In this document: one piece after another, positions 8,558-15,128 of the stretch
Layout of the letters: each line of letters begins with the position of its first letter
Position numbering within the stretch: position 1 is the stretch's first letter
Origin: Mesorhizobium sp. B2-1-1
Lineage (GTDB): Bacteria; Pseudomonadota; Alphaproteobacteria; Rhizobiales; Rhizobiaceae
Assembly: GCF_006442975.2 (NCBI RefSeq)
Contig: NZ_CP083954.1
Coordinates: 930,001 to 994,000, forward strand
Length of the DNA stretch: 64,000 nt
Direction of reading: 5' to 3'
Translations under genes and position numbers: made by a program
The notes under the pieces: generated by a model
Told to the model about the DNA's origin: nothing
What the model saw: the letters and a program-made list of their open reading frames with translations, nothing else
Database searches by the model: none

Positions 8558-9093
8558 AGGCCTTCCCTGTTGTGCTGGAGCCATGGCGTCTTGGCGTGAG
8601 CCTTGGCCGTTCCGAAGCGGAAGAGGTGGTCGAGGTGCTGGCCACCATCCGCCCCACCGGAATACCAGCCAAAGTCGCGGTCAGCATCCCACCTCGGTCC
8701 AATCCATGCCAGTGACCTGCGGATTAGGTCGAACTGGTCTCGCTTGGCCTGACCCAGCCGCTTCCACGCGAACTGGTCATAGTGAACGGTGACGCCTTTC
8801 TCGCGCCGCTTCTCACGTCGATCTGCCGCTGCCTTAATGGAATGGGTGCGGGCCTGCTTGGTCCGGGTGGAGAGTTTGGTATCAGGGACGTTGCGATAGC
8901 CGGGGGCATTGACGAGGTGCTGTTTCCAGTCGGTGCGGTCGCCCTGCGATGCCCGCAGCGCTGTCTTGGCCTGTCGCTTGGCTGTGGCTGCTGTGGCAAG
9001 GGCGTCGTCGGGATCGTGGTCCTGATCGTCGGGTGTAAACTCTCGCTCGTGAAGGAATAGAGCCTTATCGAACGGTCGTGCGTCGTCTGTCAT
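8554..9093 (-). CDS. Hypothetical basic protein (179 aa), element-borne
   Basis: Starts MTDDARPFDKALFLHEREFT. The central part is highly charged (KRQAKTALRASQGDRTDW, KAAADRREKRREKGVTV), suggesting nucleic-acid contact. The C-terminus is tryptophan- and glycine-rich (SLAWIGPRWDADRDFGWYSG). The ATG at 9093 is used, with GAGGAAC farther upstream; the reading from 9171 has no comparable support. It overlaps the downstream gene by 4 bp. No family recognised. Confidence 0.55.
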   Translation of the reverse strand: MTDDARPFDKALFLHEREFTPDDQDHDPDDALATAATAKRQAKTALRASQGDRTDWKQHLVNAPGYRNVPDTKLSTRTKQARTHSIKAAADRREKRREKGVTVHYDQFAWKRLGQAKRDQFDLIRRSLAWIGPRWDADRDFGWYSGGADGGQHLDHLFRFGTAKAHAKTPWLQHNREGL

Positions 9094-9236
9094 GTCATGC
9101 GTGTTCCTCTCTGCATTATTTCGGGGTAAATCTCCGCAAAGCCTTATGGGACAAGGCGTTGAGGCCTCCAATGCGCCCCCCGCACCGCGACATTTCGCAC
9201 TAAGGAGGTTTTCCTAAGCAAATTCAATCGGTTACT

Positions 9237-10373
9237 TCAGAACTCATCTTCAGGTATCTCGACAGGTGGCAGCGTCGGCCCACCCCCAGCCGCCTTAGCA
9301 GCCATCTGGGCAACCCCCATAATGTTCCCCGCTATGGTCGCCCTGAGGTCATCGCTCTTGATGCCTCTAAATGCAGCCATGAATTGATCAAGGTTTGATG
9401 CGGCAATCTGAGCCAGTTCAGGGTCCATGTCTTTCCTCCCGAAGTTTGCTGTGGGTTGCGCTATCATCTTCCTAGCAATCATCATCCGATAGATCGAAGG
9501 AAAGTCCTGCTTCATCCAGTCAGGAAGCCTACGATCACTGACAATGCCACCAAGTTCATTGGCCATCTGTCGAGCTGACTTGATCCCACGCTTTCCAATA
9601 CGATGATTGCCAGCCTCTATATACGCCCTGAACTGCTCCCGACGCTCCACCATCGTGTATCTGAGGCCATGCGTTCGGTTCCGCTGAACACCGGCCCATC
9701 GCCACCCCTCGCGTGGCAGCCCATAGACCACCTCGGCATTGATCGAGGTCAGCCCTAAAGCTGCCGTAGCGTGGAACCGATGGTGCCCGTCGAGCAGCAC
9801 AAAGCCCTTGGACAGGTCGGCATCGTCAATCGGGGTGACCGTGACAGCCTGGAATACCGCCCCGGCCTTCATCGCTTCCTGATATTCCTTGACTGTCGCC
9901 CAGCGCGTGGCCACCCGAACCTGCACCGCCGGTTCAATGACGATGCCGCTCAGGGCAAGCGTTCGGATGTCAGGCGTGTTCACCGCGTGTGGCTCTCGGT
10001 TTGTGGGGCTCGCTGTCTCTGCCCGCAACTTCGCTTCATGGTTCTGATTGTCTCCTTTGATGGCATTGGTGGGTGGTGAGTTTGTCGGGACGTCCTGACA
10101 AAGTGCCGACTGTCGCTTCCGCAAAGTATCCCCTCGGGCTGTCCTTGCGGTGCCGTTGGGGTCGAGGTGTGCTGCGGTCGGGATGATCCTTTCCACAGCG
10201 TGGAGTTGTTCGATTGAGAGTTTGGCCAGCTTGGCGGCGATGCGGGACAGGGTGGCGTCACGCTCGTCCGGTTCGGGTGGTGGCTGGAACTTGAGGCGCT
10301 GCTCCACTTTGTCACCACGTGGTGGCAAACTGGCCTTGGCCTTGGCTCGCTGCTCCGCTTTTCCATGGACCAT
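9237..10373 (-). CDS. ParB/sulfiredoxin-fold nuclease-like protein
   Basis: 378-aa protein with a ParB/Srx-type domain at about residues 140-220 (AVTVTPIDDADLSKGFVLLD, then GHHRFHATAALGL, the equivalent of the ParB phosphate-binding box). An HTH-like segment follows (SARQMANELGGIVSDRRLPDW). Start at the ATG at 10373 (MVHGKAEQRAKAKASLPPRG), with TAAGG upstream and the stop of a small ORF 7 nt before; the reading to 10535 adds sequence that belongs to another frame. Similar ParB-like proteins in islands act in DNA partition, nicking or transcription control; which applies here is unknown. Its 5' part contains several conserved palindromes. Confidence 0.7.
   Translation of the reverse strand: MVHGKAEQRAKAKASLPPRGDKVEQRLKFQPPPEPDERDATLSRIAAKLAKLSIEQLHAVERIIPTAAHLDPNGTARTARGDTLRKRQSALCQDVPTNSPPTNAIKGDNQNHEAKLRAETASPTNREPHAVNTPDIRTLALSGIVIEPAVQVRVATRWATVKEYQEAMKAGAVFQAVTVTPIDDADLSKGFVLLDGHHRFHATAALGLTSINAEVVYGLPREGWRWAGVQRNRTHGLRYTMVERREQFRAYIEAGNHRIGKRGIKSARQMANELGGIVSDRRLPDWMKQDFPSIYRMMIARKMIAQPTANFGRKDMDPELAQIAASNLDQFMAAFRGIKSDDLRATIAGNIMGVAQMAAKAAGGGPTLPPVEIPEDEF
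10081..10102. repeat. Palindrome A inside the ParB-like gene
   Basis: 22-bp near-perfect palindrome TTTGTC-GGGACGTCCT-GACAAA (20 of 22 positions symmetric). Shares TTT...AAA ends with palindromes B, C and D. Confidence 0.6.
10308..10329. repeat. Palindrome B inside the ParB-like gene
   Basis: 22-bp near-perfect palindrome TTTGTC-ACCACGTGGT-GGCAAA (20 of 22 symmetric). On the minus strand it is followed by GTGGAGCAGCG, the flank also seen after palindromes C and D. Confidence 0.65.
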
Positions 10374-10378
10374 GGAAA
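10360..10378. repeat. Palindrome C over the ParB-like start codon
   Basis: 19-bp perfect palindrome TTTCCATGG-A-CCATGGAAA. It contains the proposed start codon (10371-10373). A hairpin here could hide the initiation site. Confidence 0.7.
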
Positions 10379-10380
10379 CC

Positions 10381-10557
10381 TTAGCTTCCCGGTGGCGGCT
10401 GGAACTTGATGCGCTGTTCCACTTTTCTGTCGCCGACAGAAATCTTGGCAGCCCTGCGCTCCCGGTGCCGACTGTCGCCACGAAACACATAGAGGCGCAG
10501 ACGAGCGCGTGGGGATTTCGGCTTCGTAGTGCCATGGTTGTCCCTGTTCGGCTTCAT
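10381..10557 (-). CDS. Small basic protein (58 aa) upstream of ParB-like gene
   Basis: Starts MKPNRDNHGTTKPKSPRARL and ends VGDRKVEQRIKFQPPPGS. The ending is homologous to RGDKVEQRLKFQPPPEP near the N-terminus of the downstream ParB-like protein, so the two share a duplicated module in different reading frames. A 30-bp imperfect tandem duplication (10517-10545 and 10547-10575) covers its start. Very basic, so nucleic-acid binding is plausible. No clear Shine-Dalgarno. Confidence 0.45.
   Translation of the reverse strand: MKPNRDNHGTTKPKSPRARLRLYVFRGDSRHRERRAAKISVGDRKVEQRIKFQPPPGS
10424..10442. repeat. Palindrome D in the 58-aa ORF
   Basis: 19-bp perfect palindrome TTTCTGTCG-C-CGACAGAAA. Same size and TTT/AAA frame as palindrome C with an unrelated core. 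Confidence 0.7.
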
Positions 10558-10620
10558 AGTGCCACTGTGGTCCCTATTAGCAATCGCTAACGGACCCGCT
10601 CCGTAAACCTACTGTTCACC

Positions 10621-11289
10621 CTAACCCGCATCTATCAGCCGCTGCACCTGGGACGCAGAGAACGGCTGACCCTTCGCGGTCGTGTGGCCAAGCTGTGCAA
10701 GCTCCGCTGCAATTTCCCGCAGGCTCTTTGCCTTACCCGTCTTTGGGCTCTTGCGCGCCAATCGCTTCGCCTCGCGGATCACCTCGGGATTGGACACCCG
10801 GTAGCCGTGGTTGCCCTCTACGCGCCTTCCAAGCTCCTTAGACTTCCGATCACGAGCGCCCCTGAGCTTCGCCACAAGCTGCGCCTTCTCGAACTGTGAG
10901 ACGGCACCAAGTATCTGCCGCACCATGGCAGCGGTCGGCGTGTCATTCGTGAAGCTGTCTGGCGCATCGACCGGGATCAATTCATAGCCGAGACCCTGTA
11001 GGAGCTTGTGGCCCGCTATCTGCACAGCAAGGTCGCGGGCGAACCGGCTGGCGTTCTCGATAAGGATCACCCTCGCGCCATTGCCAGCCATGTATTCAAG
11101 GAGGTCTTGGAAGCCCGGGCGTGTGTCAATCGGATCAGCCCCGCTCACAGCCGCGTCATTGAACTCCCGAACGACCTTGATCCCGTGTCGCTTGGCATAG
11201 GCGTCGATAGCCTGCTGCTGCCGTGGCGCGCTGTCGCCGTCGACATTGGTCCGTGAGGAGGTCCGAAGATAGGCAACTGCCGTGGTCAT
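10621..11289 (-). CDS. Serine recombinase / resolvase
   Basis: 222-aa site-specific recombinase of the resolvase/invertase family. N-terminal catalytic domain with AVAYLRTSS (nucleophile Ser at about residue 11-12) and the Arg-rich active-site segment LIENASRFARDLA. The C-terminus holds an HTH-type DNA-binding region (SLREIAAELAQLGHTTAKGQ). It is too short for a large serine integrase, so a resolvase or dimer-processing role is more likely than insertion. An inverted repeat at 11343-11365, upstream of the start, may be its operator or part of a res site. Confidence 0.88.
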   Translation of the reverse strand: MTTAVAYLRTSSRTNVDGDSAPRQQQAIDAYAKRHGIKVVREFNDAAVSGADPIDTRPGFQDLLEYMAGNGARVILIENASRFARDLAVQIAGHKLLQGLGYELIPVDAPDSFTNDTPTAAMVRQILGAVSQFEKAQLVAKLRGARDRKSKELGRRVEGNHGYRVSNPEVIREAKRLARKSPKTGKAKSLREIAAELAQLGHTTAKGQPFSASQVQRLIDAG

Positions 11290-11647
11290 TCTATGTGGTC
11301 CGATCCCATGTGCTGCAAGCCACCGGGCTCGCTATCTGTACCTTGTACCTGAGAATTAGGTACAAAGTCAAGGTCCACCGCCCGCCCCCCCCCCCCCCGT
11401 CCAGTCTCATCGCAGGTGCATTGCCAGCCACACCATCTAACAGCGCTGGCGCGTCGACCGCACAGCAAGGCGAGGCTGTCTGGGATTGCCTGAGGGTGCC
11501 CTGTGGTGGAACCGAGGGGGTACGGGGGGTATCGCGCGCTGCCCTATATCTGATGGGTCGGACGGATTTTTGCGTCAGATATTTCGGTTGCTTCCGGTGT
11601 CGAACTGACAAATGCTACCCAAAGCACTTGGGCTAAGGGCAGGGCCA
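11290..11647. other. Intergenic region between divergent element genes
   Basis: About 350 bp between the recombinase (minus) and the DUF2441-like gene (plus), so it must hold two divergent promoters. It contains the inverted repeat at 11343-11365 and a run of 14 C residues at 11385-11398, the longest homopolymer noticed in the window. No convincing gene. Confidence 0.6.
11343..11365. promoter_or_regulatory. Operator-like inverted repeat upstream of recombinase
   Basis: Perfect 8-bp arms TTGTACCT and AGGTACAA separated by 7 bp (GAGAATT), 54-76 bp upstream of the recombinase start. The size suits a dimeric repressor site or a resolvase-binding half of a res site. Confidence 0.5.
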
Positions 11648-12163
11648 ATGAAGGAACTGAGGGGTGAGAGCTATTGGCATGTAACCGACCGTGGCGGCAT
11701 CCTTCTCCACAACGTCCGGATTGGTAAGGGCTGGTGTGCAAGTATCTCATACTTCGCTAAAGGTGAGCTGGCAGATGCGTTTACCCCCTACTCTCAGCTC
11801 GCTGGCGGCAGTGATAAGGAGCGCGTTTGGGAAAGCGTACGGGCAACTCACTTCCCCGACCTTCCAAGTCGCCAAAAGGCACTCTTTGTCTTCCCCTCCA
11901 AAGAGAATGCTGAGAGGGCTATCCAGGAATGGTACACCGGTCAGGACAAAGTCATTGTAGAAGTGCGTCTCTCAATGGACGTCAAACTTCACATAGCAGA
12001 CGCCCGTCATCTCGATCACCTCCCGAGCCTATGGCCAGATGCCACCATGCGTTATTGGCAGGGGGCAATTACTGACAATCCACGACCTGAAGCGTTGGTC
12101 GAAGGAGTTGTCTACTTTCCAGGTTGGGAACACGAGCCATTCGAACTGATGTTGTCCCGATAG
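11648..12163 (+). CDS. DUF2441-like protein, putative cargo gene
   Basis: 171 aa from the ATG at 11648 (MKELRGESYWHVTDRGGILL), which has AGGGCAGGG upstream; an ATG at 11612 is also in frame. The DUF2441-like pattern is visible: opening YWHVTDR, central FPDLPSRQKALFVFPSKENA and closing PEALVEGVVYFPGWE. The layout (early His, late Glu) resembles ADP-ribosyltransferase-fold proteins, which is inference only. It is the only element gene besides boundary features on the plus strand, next to the integrase, with lower GC, as typical of cargo. Confidence 0.65.
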   Translation: MKELRGESYWHVTDRGGILLHNVRIGKGWCASISYFAKGELADAFTPYSQLAGGSDKERVWESVRATHFPDLPSRQKALFVFPSKENAERAIQEWYTGQDKVIVEVRLSMDVKLHIADARHLDHLPSLWPDATMRYWQGAITDNPRPEALVEGVVYFPGWEHEPFELMLSR

Positions 12164-12174
12164 CGCGAGCCTTC

Positions 12175-13539
12175 CTAACGGCTGGCTGGCAGCTTCACAG
12201 TCTCCACACAGGCCACCTTCTGCGCATCGCTCGGCCCACCTTTATTGTAACCGCCGAACGTCTGCCCCTTGCGTCCCTCGGCGTGGCCCACGACTGCCGC
12301 AACGGTTGTCTCGGGTATGCCCGCATGTTCCGTCTGTTCGACGAACCAGCGTCGGCACGAATGGAAGTTAACAAGGCTCCTGCGCTTGCCGGGCCGCATG
12401 TCATCCACCTTCAGGGCCTTGCGATAACGGTTGAAGCGCTTCCCAAAGGTGTCGCTGGGGTCGCGCTCGCCTGCCAGTTCATGGAACAGCCATTCCTTCG
12501 GCTTCTTGTCCTTGGTCCGCCGCTTCACGATCTCCTCCAGGTCGGGGTGCATCGGCACCTTCCGGGGTGCTGACCCGGTCTTGCCGTGCTGGAGATCGAA
12601 CAGATCATCATGCACATCCTCGACCCAGAGCGTAATGACCTCCGCCAGCCGCATCCCCGACAGGCACGAGATACGCAGGGCGTCGGCTATCTGGTGCCGG
12701 AACTCCTCGCTTATCTTGTCCTTGGGATAGTCGGCATAGAGTAGCTTCCGAAGCTCCTCAGCCTCGAATGGTCGCTCGTCATTCCCCCGTTCGCCGCGCT
12801 CCACCCGCCGCTTATTATCGGGCAGCATCTGGCCAAGCCATGGGCTTTCGATGGCCTTGCCGTTCATGACTGCACCGGCAACATGGCCTCGCAACGTGAG
12901 GTAGTCCCAATATCCGCGCAGCGCCGTCATGTGCTTCTTAGCGGTCCTGCGATCCATCGGTTCAATGATGGCGACCACGTATTTGCCAGCGCTCTTGCGG
13001 TCGATGTCAGGCAGCTTCAAACCTTCTTGCGAACACCAGCGGGCGAACCGCTTCACAAGCCCCCGCCGCTCGCTCGTGGTCTTGTCGGCGAGCCCTATGG
13101 CCTTCAGATACGCTTCAACATGCTCGTCAATGGGAACCTTGCCGGTGAAGGCGTCTTCAAACTCCTTGCGCTGTGACCCCCGCAGCCGCTCGCTCTCATC
13201 CTCAGCAAGGCCCATAGCGAAATCCAACTGGCTGTGGTTATCGGTGGCCTTGAGGTCGACCAGAGCTTCGCGCCAGACGGTGCCGCGCTCTCGTGCTGAC
13301 ATCGTGGCTGGGCTGATCACCTTGCCCGCCGCGATCTGTTTGAACAGGCTCCGGGTATCCCGCTCGGCTTGATCCCGCCGCTCCATTGCCACGCGCATGT
13401 CGCTGGTCTGGAGGTTCTCCCGGTGATGGGTCTTGCCATCGAAGTGGCTGCGCATGGCGACCGGAACCCCGATCTTGAACCACCATATCCGGCGCTTCAA
13501 TTCGAGGTGTCGTCTGGCACTATTTCGCTGCTTCGGCAT
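12175..13539 (-). CDS. Tyrosine recombinase (integrase)
   Basis: 454-aa phage-type integrase. C-terminal catalytic residues are visible: Arg (SGMRLAEV, about 297), Lys (HGKTGSAPRK, about 320), His-x-x-Arg (HSCRRWFV, about 393-396), His (VVGHAEG, about 419) and Tyr nucleophile (FGGYNKGG, about 431). The N-terminal half has the SAM-like core-binding domain (about 140-225). Start MPKQRNSARRHLELKRRIWW at 13539 is favoured by GGGGG upstream; a GTG at 13563 is in frame. It lies beside the right core and its 5' region overlaps an arm repeat, so integrase binding may autoregulate it. Confidence 0.93.
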   Translation of the reverse strand: MPKQRNSARRHLELKRRIWWFKIGVPVAMRSHFDGKTHHRENLQTSDMRVAMERRDQAERDTRSLFKQIAAGKVISPATMSARERGTVWREALVDLKATDNHSQLDFAMGLAEDESERLRGSQRKEFEDAFTGKVPIDEHVEAYLKAIGLADKTTSERRGLVKRFARWCSQEGLKLPDIDRKSAGKYVVAIIEPMDRRTAKKHMTALRGYWDYLTLRGHVAGAVMNGKAIESPWLGQMLPDNKRRVERGERGNDERPFEAEELRKLLYADYPKDKISEEFRHQIADALRISCLSGMRLAEVITLWVEDVHDDLFDLQHGKTGSAPRKVPMHPDLEEIVKRRTKDKKPKEWLFHELAGERDPSDTFGKRFNRYRKALKVDDMRPGKRRSLVNFHSCRRWFVEQTEHAGIPETTVAAVVGHAEGRKGQTFGGYNKGGPSDAQKVACVETVKLPASR

Positions 13540-13552
13540 AGAAAGACCCCCA

Positions 13553-13578
13553 GTTTGGCCCACGCATTTGGCCCACGT
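13553..13578 (+). repeat. Arm-type repeat near attR
   Basis: Identical to 6078-6103, same orientation. It ends 57 bp before the right core, mirroring the 57-bp gap on the left. Confidence 0.75.
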
Positions 13579-13635
13579 CCCGGGGGTCTATTGCATTGAT
13601 TTACAAGGATATCAAGGGTATAGGTAGCTTCAGCG

Positions 13636-13661
13636 TCGATCCCCCTCAGCTCCACCAGCGG
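13636..13661 (+). repeat. attR core
   Basis: Second copy of the 26-bp tRNA-Ala 3' segment. The sequence upstream (CTTCAGCG) does not continue the tRNA, so this is the displaced original end and marks the right boundary of the element. Confidence 0.9.
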
Positions 13662-13982
13662 GATAGTCGTTTTCTTCTCTTCGCTGCATTGCAACAGCCG
13701 AACCCACGTCGGTGGCTACGGTGCGAAATGTCACGACACTGGCGCCCTTTTCCGTCCATCATGAAGGATTGCGAGAGCCTTCCGGGGCAAACGCCTGTCA
13801 ATTGGACTTATGGCGGTGATCGCTATGGAATCGCGCTATTTTTTTTGGAATCCACCCCATTAGAGTGACATTACCAAATCAGTTTTTTCTGTGTGTTGTA
13901 GCAAGGCGTTTCGGTGGGGGCGGCTGACGGCGCTATACGGATTTGGAAGTCGATATGAAGAACCCGCCCGCGGAAGCAAAAC
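13662..13982. other. Intergenic region right of the element
   Basis: 321 bp between attR and the XRE-type regulator. A plus-strand reading of about 90 codons crosses attR and has no ribosome site or family signal, so I do not call it. The region probably holds the regulator's promoter. Confidence 0.5.
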
Positions 13983-14729
13983 GTGTCAATTCGCGAGTAT
14001 CTCGCTGCAAATCTCAGACGGCTCTGTAAGGAGCATGCCTCGGTAAGCGCGGTATGCCGGGAACTGGGCATCAATCGCACGCAGTTCGAACGCTACCTTC
14101 AGGGACAGACTGTTCCGAACAAAGCGACAGCCAAGCTGATCTGCGACTATTTCCGCATCGACGAAGCCGAATTGTACCGGGAACCGGGCGCGCCGAAACC
14201 TGCGGTTCGCGGCCTGCCACCGATTTCCGAAAGCCTGTTCAACCAAATGATCCGGCCGCCCGCCCCGTCGATCGCGGGCGGCACCTACTTCACCTATTTT
14301 TCGATCCCGGCCCGCCCCGACCTGTTGATGCGGTCGGTGACCTTCGTGCGGCGCGACGCCGAGCTGGTGACGTTCCGAAGGGTTACCGGATGGTCGGAGC
14401 GCCGGGGAACGACATGGGCGCGGGCGCGCGGCAATCACTACGGCGTGGCGATCTCGCGCCTGAACTGGATCTACTTCAGCGGCGTCAATCGCCGCCAGAC
14501 CGGTGAACCATCGCTGATCTCGGTGCAGTGGGCTCCCATCTCGGAACCGGTACTGATTGGCAAGGCCATGCTTCTGACGGAAGCCGGGCCGGCCTTCGTG
14601 TCGGTCATCATGCGGCAGGACGTATCCATCGGCCCGCGGCAGGCGATCCGCATGGCGCACGTCGTCAAGCTCGACGACCCGAGCCTCGACCAGCTCGTGG
14701 TCAGCCTCGCTCGGGAGGGGCTGGACTGA
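13983..14729 (+). CDS. XRE-type HTH regulator with C-terminal sensing domain
   Basis: 248 aa, GTG start at 13983. The N-terminal HTH (about residues 5-62) has SVSAVCRELGINRTQFERYL and PNKATAKLICDYFRIDEAEL, typical of the Cro/C1 fold. The remaining 180 residues form a strand-rich domain with no recognised ligand (GGTYFTYFSIPARPDLLMRS). It is on the same strand and immediately upstream of the peptide/SagB locus, so it is the best candidate regulator for it, possibly sensing the product. It lies outside the integrated element. Confidence 0.75.
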   Translation: MSIREYLAANLRRLCKEHASVSAVCRELGINRTQFERYLQGQTVPNKATAKLICDYFRIDEAELYREPGAPKPAVRGLPPISESLFNQMIRPPAPSIAGGTYFTYFSIPARPDLLMRSVTFVRRDAELVTFRRVTGWSERRGTTWARARGNHYGVAISRLNWIYFSGVNRRQTGEPSLISVQWAPISEPVLIGKAMLLTEAGPAFVSVIMRQDVSIGPRQAIRMAHVVKLDDPSLDQLVVSLAREGLD

Positions 14730-14926
14730 TCGCGTCAGAATCTTCCCTTTTACGCTAAATAAGAATAACTCTATCCGGAAATAGCGTATGCCGGCAGTCA
14801 TCTACTCCGTATGTGAGTAAAATCGATTTTTTGTACTTTACAGACAAGAAAGATAATTTAGTTTAATGCAGTTTTACTACCATTTTAACAAACCATTAAC
14901 TCTTTCGATCTTACCTTCCGCCCGTG

Positions 14927-14948
14927 GATCCCGTTTTGGGGATCTTTT
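14927..14948 (+). terminator. Leader hairpin 1 followed by TTTT
   Basis: GATCCC (14927-14932) pairs with GGGATC (14939-14944) around GTTTTG, followed by TTTT. It is terminator-like and lies about 40 nt before the peptide gene, at the end of an AT-rich 200-bp leader. Confidence 0.45.
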
Positions 14949-14953
14949 CAACA

Positions 14954-14969
14954 GATCCCATTTGGGGTC
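14954..14969 (+). promoter_or_regulatory. Leader hairpin 2 next to the ribosome site
   Basis: GATCCC and GGGGTC pair (one G-U) around ATTT, just before GGAAGG (14971-14976). It is a degenerate copy of leader hairpin 1. The two could compete or control access to the peptide's ribosome site. Confidence 0.35.
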
Positions 14970-14983
14970 AGGAAGGGATGAAA

Positions 14984-15079
14984 ATGGCGAAGAAAGTGAA
15001 CACTGCTCCGAAGCTGACGATTGCCGCAGGCACCCAGACCGTCTTCTTTTCGCAGGGCATGCACTACAACAAGCGCTGA
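14984..15079 (+). CDS. Candidate RiPP precursor peptide (31 aa)
   Basis: Encodes MAKKVNTAPKLTIAAGTQTV followed by FFSQGMHYNKR. GGAAGG lies 7 nt before the ATG at 14984; an in-frame ATG at 14978 is too close to it. The peptide has a Lys-rich N-terminus and a hydrophobic/aromatic C-terminus with no Cys. A hairpin and then a SagB-type dehydrogenase follow on the same strand, the layout of ribosomal-peptide maturation loci (as sagA-sagB). No membrane span or known small-protein family fits. The modification cannot be predicted; Phe, Tyr, His, Ser or Thr in the C-terminal half are candidates. Confidence 0.65.
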   Translation: MAKKVNTAPKLTIAAGTQTVFFSQGMHYNKR

Positions 15080-15086
15080 GCTGCCC

Positions 15087-15119
15087 GAGGCGCCGGCGAC
15101 GGTTGTTCGTCGGCGCCTC
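15087..15119 (+). terminator. Hairpin between peptide gene and SagB-type gene
   Basis: GAGGCGCCG-gc-GACG and CGTCGGCGCCTC pair around GTTGTT with a 2-nt bulge. There is no T-run, so it may be a partial terminator or 3' stabiliser giving more peptide than enzyme mRNA, as described for sagA. Confidence 0.6.
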
Positions 15120-15128
15120 GCCTTCGCA

